Shown here one piece after another: positions 27,831-40,000 of a stretch of 64,000 nt of DNA. Numbering within the stretch: position 1 is the first letter of the stretch; every line of letters begins with the position of its first letter. A program made the position numbers and the translations under genes. The stretch covers positions 21,346,450 to 21,410,449 of the forward strand of contig NC_134029.1 of assembly GCF_964204645.1 (NCBI RefSeq). The letters are read 5' to 3'. The notes beneath the pieces were generated by a model. The model made no database searches and was not told the DNA's origin. It saw nothing but the letters and a program-made list of their open reading frames with translations. This DNA comes from Tubulanus polymorphus. Lineage: Eukaryota; Nemertea; Palaeonemertea; Tubulaniformes; Tubulanidae.

Positions 27831-30618
27831 TCTCTTTCAACGCCCACGCGCAAACTTAGTACCAGTCAGATTATCATTTCCATGTAAGAAATAGCCTCAA
27901 GATTTTACAGTTTACCAATCCGTGTGAGCGCGAGAGATAATTACAAATTATCCGAATACGTTGAGCTGCTACCAAATTTCATTTAGGGAATTCATCAAAG
28001 ATTCGTTATTTTCATCCGAACTGCGGGCGCGTACAAAGAAAGCAACTTGATGCAATGCGTGGTGACGCTTAAGTCACGTGATTAGCGAATGTACGACACT
28101 GCCACAGTCCTGCAGATCAACGATTTTGATATCTGCTATATATACAACTGACATCATCTCAAGAGAAAGTTGTCTAACCGTACAGATGTCATGTCTAACT
28201 ATTCAAGTGTGACCAATATAATCACCGTTTCATTGGAATTATCGGATAGTTCAAGTCGTTCATGTATATGATTTGTTGACCGTGGTTACTAGTAGTCGTT
28301 ACGTGTATTTATAAATCATGAGATCTTACCACATGTTCTATTGATGTTCGATACTGCAGCCAGAAACTTTCCTATACTTTCACAATTATGCAACGATACC
28401 GAAGATGTAATTATATGATGATGGCAATGAAGCCAGTTTTCGAAAATTTTATGCTTTGAAATTCTACATTTCAAATTTTCCAACACGGTAAATACCTGAT
28501 GTTCATTTCCGTCATGATTTGCCATAGCTTTTAAGTGTTCGTGAAATTTCTAGAACATTGTCTGAACCTTCAAGTTGGGGCACTATGGTACTGGTAAGAA
28601 TCGGTTGAATATAGCATTTGAGAAACCAAACAGTTAGAAAAATATCACCAATGGTGAGAGCAGGATGGGAATTTAATTAAGCCCATCCAGTTCCTACGTG
28701 TTCTCTTTTTGCTGATACATGAAGGGATTTGAATCTTTTAGTCCCGCGCATCCACCTCGGTCAATCATTTGTCGTCGTCTTTCAAAGGACAATACGGAAA
28801 CCGATATCCCGTCATTAAATGAGATGAATTGACAATTTTAGTCAATTTATTGCGCTACTTATGAGAGGGCGATAATGAAATTAACGTTCGACGAGTAAAC
28901 GTAGCTAACTGGACAACTCTTAGCTGAGATATTGTTCTTGGATTAACGAATGTCGAAGCTCGTATAATACGTTGATTACAAGGGAGGCAAACACAATGCT
29001 TAGTAACTTGTCAAAGTTGATGGTTTAATATTCTTCATCTGTTCATCAAATCGCGGAAAGCTATTCTATAACTGCGGAGGCTTATCATAAAAACAATGAT
29101 TTAGCCGCCAATTCGCAAATTTGATTAGGTGACATCTCTCTTGCGCCGTATACAATGGACGCCTGCAACTGAATTTTGCGAGATCAAAATATAATCAACA
29201 CATCCGTTCATTCCCCTTGCGTTCTATGTTGGTTAGCTAACAGGGAACTTCGAAGGTTCAACTTATTTTCGGAGTCTTCCTCATTTCGATCCGAAAGTAT
29301 GACGTCAATTCGGATCCTATAGTGGTCATTCAGTACAGTAGCGCATCTAGGGGCTAATTTTGAAGAACTTGTGATCTCCCAAAATGGCCCTTTGATGTTC
29401 AAAAAGGCAATATTAGGCGCACTCCCACACTGTTATGCAACCTTTTTTTGTTACTGACAAAATGAAAAAGGGCACTGAAAATATTTTATGGACCTGGATC
29501 CGCCCAGTATCATTACATCCACGAAATTCAAAAGCCATTATTTTGTATAGTTTAGTACTCGTACTAATTAAATAGTGCGATATCCTGGGTATGTATGGAT
29601 ATAAAGCTGTGATGAATATGAAATGAATGGATCGCAGTCGCTCTATCCCATGCGCAACATAATTCGGACCATTTCCGTTGCAAATGGATTGGAAATCGTA
29701 TACAGAAGTCTGAAACATACAGAAATTAAACATCGACAACGTGCGAACGAAATAAACCGACTTAATTCAATTGTTTCACAACGAATTTATGGACACGTGT
29801 GGCTTTACAACGTCGGATCATAATCGTTAAATATCGCCGCAAACGAGCAAACATAAATATCGCCACAAACGCGGTTTAACGATGCCGCCATTATGCGTCG
29901 TTAAATAATCGCGATTCCATTACCGATCGATACATCACCAGTTTGTTTGCAGGTATCCCTTATTTACTCCGGGTAACCATTGAAAATGCCTGGCGACATT
30001 AGTAAATTAAAATAACCGTATTCGAATTGATGGTTCGCGTGAATCGCTAAATTGCGACAGATTTGTTGACGTCAGATGACAAAACGTTAGTCGCGAGCAG
30101 ATATATTTTTTCATCATTTTCCGTTAAACAACTAAAACAATGTGTACACGACGATGACGAAATCCCGACTGTCCACGAATCAAATGTACGTAGACGGCGA
30201 AAAGCTTGGAAATACCGAAAATACAGCCTCGGTAAGCGAGGGCGACATGCGGTTTGATGTTGATTGAATATAAATGTGTTTAACCGTTCGTAGCCCATCC
30301 GAAAGTTTCCCCCTGACGCCGAGAACAATATTCAGCGTCGATTGGCGCTCGTTTGCAGGTCGGCTGTAATGTATTTACGAAAAGATACGGTTGGCAATTA
30401 TTACGACGAATCGTCGGTGGTTCATCAACTTAATGGCATACACGTCTAATCTCCAGAGTGCATTTTGTCCGGAAATCAGAAAATTATTTTCCACAGATTA
30501 TGATATTGTGCCGACGATACAACGCAATGACATCGATCAAACTGCTGCCGCGTGTCACGTGGTGTTACGTATAGTTTAATATCCGTTTGTCAGAGGAGAC
30601 TTTACCGTTCTCTGTGTA

Positions 30619-30639
30619 TGTGTGTGTGTGTGTGTGTGT
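30619..30639. repeat. (TG)n microsatellite
   Basis: A pure run of about ten TG units, preceded by an interrupted TGTGTA stretch. It is simple repeat DNA in the intergenic interval. Confidence 0.9.
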
Positions 30640-32108
30640 CGTTTATTACGGTTTAACCTTAGAAAAAACTAATTGCCGCAGACTATTCCGCCCAGGGTTC
30701 GACCTTAATCTAAGCGCAATCCAGGGTAAAACCGATATCCGAAATCCGTACGTTTGTTTTTGCGAGACACGTCCATCTAGACGATTTGACCTTCCGACCA
30801 CTTTTGATATAAAGTTGGTGGATGAATACCTGAAATATTGTAACAAGTGAAAGATCTGCTGGTCTGCATCTGTTTCGAAGTTTCCACTCATAACGAGGCA
30901 AGTTTCAGATAATTAGACAGAAAAAGCGATCGTTTTTCACCGCTATCGTTTACAAGAAATCCGCACAGACTACAGGAACTGTGGCGGGTAATGTTTTCGT
31001 TGTAGCGTCAGGTATTGGTATCATTGCCCGGGTATATTCTCGTCTGATTTCAAGCTTATTTTCATCACCCCTGACAGTATTTACTAACCGAACGTCAAAA
31101 TGTTTGATTTCAAACTGAACGCAATCCAAACCACTTGGTTTTCTCGACGTTACAGCTAGCTGGAGACGGGGTTTTAGTATATATGAAGAATACCTACTAC
31201 AAACTCATACGTAAAACTGTGAGAAGGGATTGTTACTAACTAGTCTGGTATCTATCTACTTCACTCGCTTCTGAGTGAGTTTTTGGATTCTGGGAAGATT
31301 GGCGTTGTAAGATCTTTAAAAACATATAACTTGCCATGTAATATACGTATGGGTAATGCTTTCCATGCGTCGACCAAGAGGCAATATCTTTGTTCTTCGA
31401 AAAATATGATCCCCTACCTAAATGCTTATGAAAGTCTTTAGCTTTGTTTTTCGTCAGGGAAACAGATAAAAAGAAGACGCACTTCCTCGGTCTTTCCACT
31501 AATTCACTTTCGTTCTGTCATCGTCGTCATCCTCCTTATTAACACTCACTCGGTTTCAAGTGTCCTATTCGATTCCACTTAACAGTGCGTCGTCTAAAAT
31601 AATCCATTCACCGAAAAATCCATACCGTTTTTCGAAATATGACAAATTAAATATTTGATATGGAGTTCTGCGCGCGCCTTTTGCCGGTAACACAACACAC
31701 GAATCGGCACTAAATAGATTTACTTTGCGGTCTACGTCCACTCATTAATTAAGGGGAAAGAAAATGCGAGAGAATTTATTCAATTAATGATTTATCGTCG
31801 GTTGTATAGAATAGCGTGGCGTCAATAGTACTTCGTCGTTTCGTCGACGACAGTTCTTTATTTACACGATAAGAGTGCCCGCGACGATAACTCGTCGCGC
31901 GCCTAATGAATTATTTTTCAGCGTAAAAACAAACACGTTTCGTGCAAATGCACTCTCACGGCAGACGACTCAAGGATATGCGAGATATCAATCGAATTAG
32001 AATTATGGGGATATTCGTGTCTTCTAAATGCCACCCGCGAAGGACTCTTTACAGAATACAGTAATTAAAACGTGAAAACGTAGTGAGGCGTTCCTAGATC
32101 CATCCTCG

Positions 32109-32123
32109 TGACGTCACTTCCGG
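32109..32123. promoter_or_regulatory. overlapping CRE and ETS site
   Basis: TGACGTCACTTCCGG fuses an exact CRE palindrome (32109-32116) with an ETS core ACTTCCGG (32116-32123) that shares one base. CRE/ETS composites with fixed spacing occur in animal promoters. It lies just beyond the Islet 3' end. Occupancy is inferred only. Confidence 0.35.
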
Positions 32124-32400
32124 CAATTGATTCGATATGAATGATAGCAAACACAATGCAGAAAGTACCTGAACACAAAATCCTATATTTCAATTTTTGT
32201 GTTGTTGTTTTTTGAGTGATTTCCTCGGTAGCAATTTTTCCTACGCAATATCAGGAAACTAGTTAGGTCCCGAGCTAGAACTATTGTGCCATGTTTGGCC
32301 TTTTAGGTTTCTACGGTGTCCTTCGCCGCGTAGGCCTACGATTTATCAATGTAAAAAGCTCGAAGACAATATCTAAAGTTTTACTTATACAAGTCATTAT

Positions 32401-32430
32401 TTTATTTATTCATTTATTTATTACTCTTTA
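32401..32430 (-). terminator. cluster of distal poly(A) signals for Islet
   Basis: On the - strand several overlapping AATAAA hexamers (TTTATT on the + strand) occur within about 30 bp, beyond the TA repeat. They could serve a longer Islet 3' UTR of about 1.4 kb. Confidence 0.3.
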
Positions 32431-32591
32431 TTAAATAATCAGCATATGTACATCGTACATATACGCATATTTATACATATATATATATATATTCATATTC
32501 ATATCTATAATTACACATCATTTAAGTTAAAGGAGTTGTAGTGCACCATTGCGTCAACCTATCATCGGTGGGAAGGGTTTGATCTGGGGAG

Positions 32592-32740
<149 letters not shown>

Positions 32741-32774
32741 ATATGTATCGGTGGGTTGGGTAGAGTAGACCGTT

Positions 32775-33774
32775 TTGAGAATTCTTGATGACATTTTCTA
32801 TTTATTGAATTGCTTTCATTCAATCTGAAAACCAATCGTTCTCTGGGCTTGAATATACCCAGATTATGCAAAAGATATTCAACATTGTAACAAACGCAGT
32901 TCTGTTAACGAGGCAACCAAAATTGGCCATGGGTTTTCCCATGTGCTGTGGAATGTTTACAACCCAAGAGTTTTTGTCTGACTCGTCCCTGTAACATTAT
33001 ACAGACAATAAATTCACACAAAAAATATTAGATAAACAGGAAACATAGTTACTTATGCGTTCAAATTATTCTTATATTATGGAAGTTCTGGAAAACCAAC
33101 CAATGAACGAAAACGACTGCTTATATTCCTGAGGTTCTCAAAACAGTTTACAATTTACACATTAGTTTTAAAATGATAATTCATGATGAGATCAAAAGTG
33201 CAAAAATGTTTAAAAACACTGACAATGGCCAGGACGGCAAAATAAATGTATCAAAATGTACGATACTCTACGAAAATGAAATAACCAGCAAAGTTTCAGG
33301 GCTGACTTAACTATCAAGATTAACACTAAACATTGTATCGAATTTTTCCAATAGATCAACATAAAAAAAAGTCGTCAGCAATGTAGTACGAAATACAACA
33401 CAGTCACATCCTGATGCATAAGCAACTCCTCACAAATCACGTGACGCGTTGCGAACAACGCACACAACAATGACGTATTAGTCCACGAGTGAAGAGATAC
33501 CCACAAATAGTACATATTTACACAATTTTAAATTCGACACGCAATTTTTTCCAAGGCAGCGTGAGGTGCCTGATTTTGACTAGCTAATGCGTACAAGTTT
33601 TTGTGTGCGACACATAGTGTTCACCTCGCTTGTATAATCCGTGATATCCGTCGCACAATACGCTCCATCACTCATCGATGCGATTCTATCCATTATTTTA
33701 TCAATTCGCGACCCTATCTCCGATGTTCAATACGACCGATATTGTGCGAAAACTATACGTAAGATCAGTCATCG
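32775..33774 (-). other. Islet 3' UTR (proximal poly(A) model)
   Basis: The region runs from the TAA at 33775-33777 to about 20-30 nt past the first good poly(A) signal (AATAAA on the - strand at 32801-32806). It is AT-rich, with no continuing frame. It contains an exact Pumilio response element, TGTAAATA, on the - strand at 33515-33522. The end point is inferred. Confidence 0.5.
32801..32806 (-). terminator. proximal poly(A) signal of Islet
   Basis: AATAAA read on the - strand, about 970 nt after the stop codon and immediately before the (TA)n tract. It is the first canonical hexamer I found downstream of the CDS. Alternatives lie at 32401-32430. Confidence 0.45.
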
Positions 33775-34002
33775 TTATTGGCTGATGGGACTGGAAAGTT
33801 CCGACGAATGTACGCTTCCAGGTACGTCCATGACAGTGAACGAGTCGTTGCTGGTATTGAGATCAAGCATGGGATTGTACATGCCGTTACCGTCGTAACC
33901 GTTATTGCAACTATCCTGTAGATTGAAACCGTGGTGTCCGGTGTCGTGGTGACCGTCAAATCCACCGTGAATATGATTGCTCTCGTGGTCAAAATTATTT
34001 AC
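33775..34002 (-). CDS. isl: Islet exon 6, C-terminal coding exon
   Basis: This exon encodes residues 322-396 and the TAA stop. The acceptor TACTTTACAG ends at 34003. The first codons give VNNF, continuing FQQL from exon 5 just as vertebrate ISL1 reads QQLVNF across this point. The middle is rich in His, Gly and Asp; the end carries a Ser-rich segment with DLNTSNDS and SSELSSPIS. The tail differs from vertebrate ISL in composition, as expected for this fast-evolving activation region. Confidence 0.9.
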   Translation of the reverse strand, partial: VNNFDHESNHIHGGFDGHHDTGHHGFNLQDSCNNGYDGNGMYNPMLDLNTSNDSFTVMDVPGSVHSSELSSPISQ

Positions 34003-37000
34003 CTGTAAAGTATACAAAACAGACAAGCCATGAAGAACATATTCTACGTTAGACGAGGATTTAGAAGATTAAAGGGGGGCCGGGCCCTCTGAAATCTTTC
34101 AAGTTGCCCATTATAAGCCCGGGATTGAAAAATCTGAAAGCGAGCTGAAACTCTCATACGCAAAATAAGAATATCAATATTCTCGACGCCCTAAATTTTT
34201 AGAGGGAGCTATTTCAATTCATGGGGAAATTCAAAAACTGTAATGGACCCCGCGCGTGCCTCCATCCGTATTTTCTGCCGATATGATATCCATCAGAAAA
34301 TACATGGCGAAATATGCCCTTTTCTTCCTGTACCCCTGCCATCGTGAAATCTGGGATCCACCCCTATTGATATGGTGTTGGTATTCGCAGTGAGGCTGTA
34401 GAGTTCAATAGCAAAACTTCAAAACGTCAAAATAGATCTTTTAGGAGGAGTTTGGAGCTAGGGAATATGCTGCTGCAACACAAGATGTTCTCGAGGTTGT
34501 TACTGTTTTTTTTGTTGTTCCCTTGTTGAAAAGCGGGATCTAACAGAGGCTTAATCCGATCGGGTATCAAGTTCTTTGAAATTCGTTCATATTGAAGAGA
34601 ACTTTGATCAATAGGAAGAGAATCGCTTGGTGTTAAATAATGTACGGAGATGTTACAAAGATAAGCCGGATTGGCTTTCGTAAGGTGACGCTGGTAACAA
34701 TCGGATTAGACGAAAAAGATGCACAACAAGACGGTTTCTAAGATACCATCCAACCTACATAGACGTGAATGTATTCACTGTCGAATATGTTCGCAATCGC
34801 GAGATTGGATTTAGGTGGATCTTTGTGCCGCCACCACCGCAATGATAAGCATGATTTTCATATTCATAATCGAAGGTTAAAATGGTCAAGTTTTAGATGA
34901 ACTAGTTCGGAAGTTGATATCATATGTCTGAGGACATTTAAATGCCATTTATAACTTTTTAAACTCAGTAATATGAGTTGAGTCACGTCCCTATTCGAAT
35001 TGCGATTTGACGCGTGACATCTAGATCTACCGTTTTTAGCAATAATTGATTTTCATGAGCAATTTTTTTTTCTACAATATTATCGTGTTGTATCAGCGAT
35101 ATTTTTGATAAACCCCAATAACGGTCGTGTAACTGGCTTTGACATAATACCTGGTAGCCCGGTTCACAAGCTTTCATTCATTGTTTGTCGTGCAATTAAC
35201 TAGTCAAGCAAATTCTGATTCATAACATAGAGCGTGGAAATATGGATCGATCATTCTTGGTCCAACAGACTATGGAACAGTTGATGTGAAAACCGGGCAC
35301 CGGAAGTCGCTGAATTTCCTGTTTTGGTCACCATGGCAGCACTAGCACGATACATAGATATCGGCATGGGCACTTCCGCTAGGGCGAGGGTTATTGGCGA
35401 ATAGATTTTTATTAATTATGGATTGATACGTGAAGTATTATTGATATCGATCAATTCATCGCTAGTCGATTGTTTACGGTTAAAACGTCACGATCTATAA
35501 CGTTCTATCCCGCATCGTGCTCTCAGCAGACGAGACGTGTCTGACCAGGGAGCGGATCGACAACGTAGTTTTCTCAGAATTTACCATCAATTCTCGCGTC
35601 TGTTCGGCCACACGAGTTTCCCGCATTTAAAATTGATACCACTACTATACCGCCCCCGTTTCGTTGTTGATACCGGGAATACAATTTTTTCGACAACATA
35701 AAACATCGCTAGTAAACGACAACGACATACCGTTCCCCGACTACGTTCGGTATAGTCAACCCACTGATGCTTATACGAAATTCCAGTTTTTGCTGCTTAA
35801 GGAAATATTTGGTCGGTTTCGGGGTCGTCGGGGGGCAAAACATTGTCGTTTAGAAGCGGAGTTTGTGTTATTAAGAACAATAAAAACATGACGCCCACGA
35901 CGGAAACGTTGTGCAATTGCGAGAAAGAAAGAAGAAGCATGAACTAATAAAAACATAAGCGGACACCAGTCTGTATGAAAACCGTGCCAAATTTCATCGA
36001 CAACCGTGACAATATGACACAGATATGTCGGCCATATTTTGGAAGCCAAATTTAGACTGTTTGAGAATAAACTAATTGACGAATAGAGAAACTAGGGGGC
36101 GCTAATATCAGTTCTTGGAGGAATAAGAATTGTGTTCAGTGGTTCTTACTCCTACAAGTTTCAGTTACCGTTTCAGTTTCTTCTTTCGTTCTTTTAAATT
36201 GTAACTACGGCGTCGTCATCGTCTGACGTTTCCACAAAGCTGCTCACCAATTGTTGAAAAGGAGGCTGATCTATTTCGCTCTGCATGGCGAAGTCGCTGA
36301 GGGCTTTCCACGGAGGCTGGTAGCTTTGTACCTCGACAGGATTTGCCTGCATTGTGCTATCATGACGCACGGGACTCGATGCAACCATCGGTACGCCGCC
36401 TTGTAACGGGGGTCTATTGCCATTCTACAAATATACAAAATTCATACAAAAATAAAGAAAATCCTGTCTCAGATATTCGATTACGATCGGGCTTTCGGTG
36501 GTTTTACGAATGCGTTGTCCCGGTTACACCTGAATCAACGTCAAGGTATTCGACGTATATTTGCGCGCACGCGCACGTGACTCGCATGCGCAATAGCATG
36601 GGAAAGTCTTGCTCGAACGGTTTCGTTTACCACGCGGGGTCTAACACGGTGACACCGTGGCTGGCACGAACCGTGAATACTAAAACACTGATGCTTAATT
36701 AATAATTCTACGATAGCCTCAGAAAGCACAACGGCGAATATCGATTACTGCTCGCTGTACTACTTCCGCCGGAACTACTTTGTACTGGTTCAACTCGTCG
36801 AGCAAAATTCGGCTCAATAGTTCGAAAGCTTACTGTCGAAACTATTTCCTGTTCCGGTAATGGCGAATCAAACGGTATTTTACCATGTGTACGAGAGAAT
36901 AATGAAATGTATGGTTCGCCGCCAATTTTTTGCTTTAAAGTCCATTTATCCGGGTGTACGATTTTCTTTTAGATTTTCGGTTGTAAGATAGATCGTCGTG

Positions 37001-40000
37001 TTTGAAGATCCAAAAGTTTAAGCCCAAATGCAAAAAAAAATCGAAAATTTTGAATATATTTTTTTGAACAACTGACCTGCAAATCTTGCGCCGAGTTTGG
37101 TGACAGATCAAGTACACCCGGATATTTCGGATACCAATTCTACAAAAATATAAAGAAATATTAGCCTAGTGGATTTTTTTTTAGTCGCTGGTCTACAGAT
37201 GTCTTTGATTCGACATTCTGCTAGCCATGGGTAAATCTAAATCTTCTTTTTTTCATTGAGAGAAACATTTCGGCACTTTTTATGCAGCCTTTGCTAAAGT
37301 TTGATGATTTTGTTCCTATCATTGTCATCTTTGAATAATGAAATTTAGCTGAACCCCTTTAATGATAACAGCGATTTCGTGGAGGAGTAATAACTAAGTC
37401 CTGTCAGGTACGAACGTCTAAATGGCACACGTTCCCCGACCGTTACGGTTATATCAAATATCAGTCGTGAGAGAATGCCCGAGGCTGCGTGGAGCCAAGC
37501 ATCATCTCACCTGTCGAATCATTGTTTTCAAGAAAATTATAGCGTATCAAGTTCTACCACGAACGTCTAGAGTCTAGCGAACGATGCTGACGTAAACGAC
37601 TTCGAAGTTCAGCCTCTATCACGGGTCCATGCGATAAATACTGAAGAATAATTGTGTTTTGTCCATGGCGGGATTTCCATCCCAGGCCAAAATGCAAACC
37701 AAGTTTATCGTTCCTGCTATTGCTATGAAACCATGAAAATACAGTCTGTATGTCTAATGACCACTTGACCAATGACGAGTTTGGACCCAACAAATTTCGA
37801 GAAATATGATAACTCATTGACTACGGAATTCAACACAAGTCATAGCGCGGAACTTCGCAGTTCAGACAGCGGTAAACACGAGTCCTTACGTTGACAACGA
37901 GCTCCGTGTTCAGCAAATCTCCGGAGATTAAATAAAAAGTATAATCCTCAAACAAGAACACGATCACCTCGGGACAAAATGTATCATCTTAAATACGTGG
38001 AATCGATCTATGATGATACACTATTCATTATTGGATAGAGATATTGTAGGAACTTCCACTATTTCATCTTGAGTTTGGAAATTTATCTGTAAAAGTCACC
38101 GGCAACATCTTCATCTTTTCTATTCTAAATCAGTCTATACTATTGGCATTGACTGATGGATTTACATATTTTGTTCTCTAGGCATGACTTAGACAGGTCG
38201 GTCAGTACCCTTCTCTAGGCATGACTTAGACAGGTCGGTCAGTACCCTTCTCTAGGCATGACTTATACAGGTCGGTTAGTACCCTTCTCTGGACATGACT
38301 TGTACAGGTCGGTTAGTACCCTTCTCTAGGCATGACTTAGACAGGCCGGTTAGTAGCCCTCCAGCAGAAGTAACACCTGCGGCAGCTGATGAGAGTTCGA
38401 CGCCTCTCGCGGTGTCTTCGTCTTCAATTTCTCGTATTCTAAAAGTCTTAAGTTTATTATCATTAATTACATCGAATGTTTACGAGATGACGCGTGCGAA
38501 TCGAACAACTTAGACAAACAATACGAGATTAATTTCATTGAAATATCATCCATTGATACCGTTATAAATATATTACGCGTTGGGAGGAAAAATTGCGTCA
38601 TGTTACGACCGGAACTGTCGATGCCCCGGAGGTGAACATCAGTTGGAATATGATCTTGGACATTTTCTCTACCGATTTGTCGTGCGCGGCTATTGTGCCT
38701 AGGGCTATGGCGCGAACTCATTAAAGTTCACTAAAATAGACGAGACGGCAGCTGATCTCACAGGACACACATTTGACAAAGTCGTTGCATGAAGATTGAC
38801 CATTGTCTAAAAAATTATGTGGAAAGTTAGGTTTATAGCGATTAAAACCATTTGAGCCCATCTTGTCGCTTTACGATATGAGGGAACATTTTCTGAGTTT
38901 ATTTTGGGTAAATATGCGGGGGAAAGTGTTTTATCAGGTTTGCAGCAGTTTTGAGCTATTGCACAGTTTTTGTATCCCACCTGGTTTTTTATGGCCATGT
39001 GAATCTGGAAATGCTTCACAGCGCATTTTTTGTATCACTCCTGAAAACTACCAGACCAAACCTAAGCAATCGTCAAAACATTTCTGATTTGCATTTTGAC
39101 TTTAGATCGTGATTTGTCGGAGCAGGTCCCCGGTCGAAGGTCTGGGAAAATCGCGCGTTGGCAAACAGTAAACCGACGGTCCATGGCACAAACAAACAAA
39201 CGTCCGGACGGAAAACCGCACAAAAATACGTCACCATTGACTGCAGGTCAATATGCATATAATGTCAGTGTGTTTAGAAAGTGTCAACGTTTTCGGAAAA
39301 CTCTCGTTATTGTTTATCAAATTCGAAGGGAGTTGGTTTCTCAAGAGCGCTTTGGAAATTCATTCAATACGCGTATTTAAACAAGAAACTGTTGACACAG
39401 TGTCTACAAGTATATGAACATGTCCTACAATGCAGTTGTGCTTTATTTGCCTTTGCGGGTGTAGACCAGAAACCATTCGGAATTTTATTCTTAAATTCTT
39501 CAAACTTCGTGAGAGTTTATATATGTATAAATGACCTATTAAAGACAGTCATTTTAAGTTTCGTAGGACGAGTCCACGATCGGAAGTAACTCGTAATTTG
39601 AAACTGTTTGCATTTGCCTCTTTCAGATTCTATATAGGTGAAAACGAATTAGCGATAAAAATTGAAATGCAAAAGTGAATGCAATGGCGTAGGTATTGAA
39701 AGTAGGGGAAAATGAAGGAAAAGATGATATTTCCCTATGACCTGTTCAGGTTGGATCCCTGTGGAGCTTCAGCTGGGGACACTTTATTCATTGGCAAGCG
39801 CATATCAAAACCATAGCGGTTATTATGATTAATTCGACAATAGCAACTGAATTCCGCCGTTTACAATGTACGATTTCGCAACACGGCTCCAATTCCGAGT
39901 TGGCCGATGTAGACTCAATTACTTTTCGGCACAAAGGCATATTGAAAATACCCCCGACCGTTTTCAAATTATTAAACTCCGCACTGGCGAAAGTAAGAGT

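Larger units (their letters stand above)
24910..32400. other. intergenic DNA downstream of Islet, no recognisable gene
   Basis: No open frame here has recognisable homology. Contents include a tRNA-derived SINE at 27728-27830, an E-box TCACGTGA at 28074-28081, a CRE at 29300-29307, a (TG)n run at 30619-30639, and a fused CRE/ETS site at 32109-32123. This is the Islet-proximal part of the interval between the two convergent genes. Confidence 0.45.

Noticed and set aside
36343-36702. 119-codon + strand frame
   Set aside because: Partly antisense to Islet exon 5; the real coding strand is clear.
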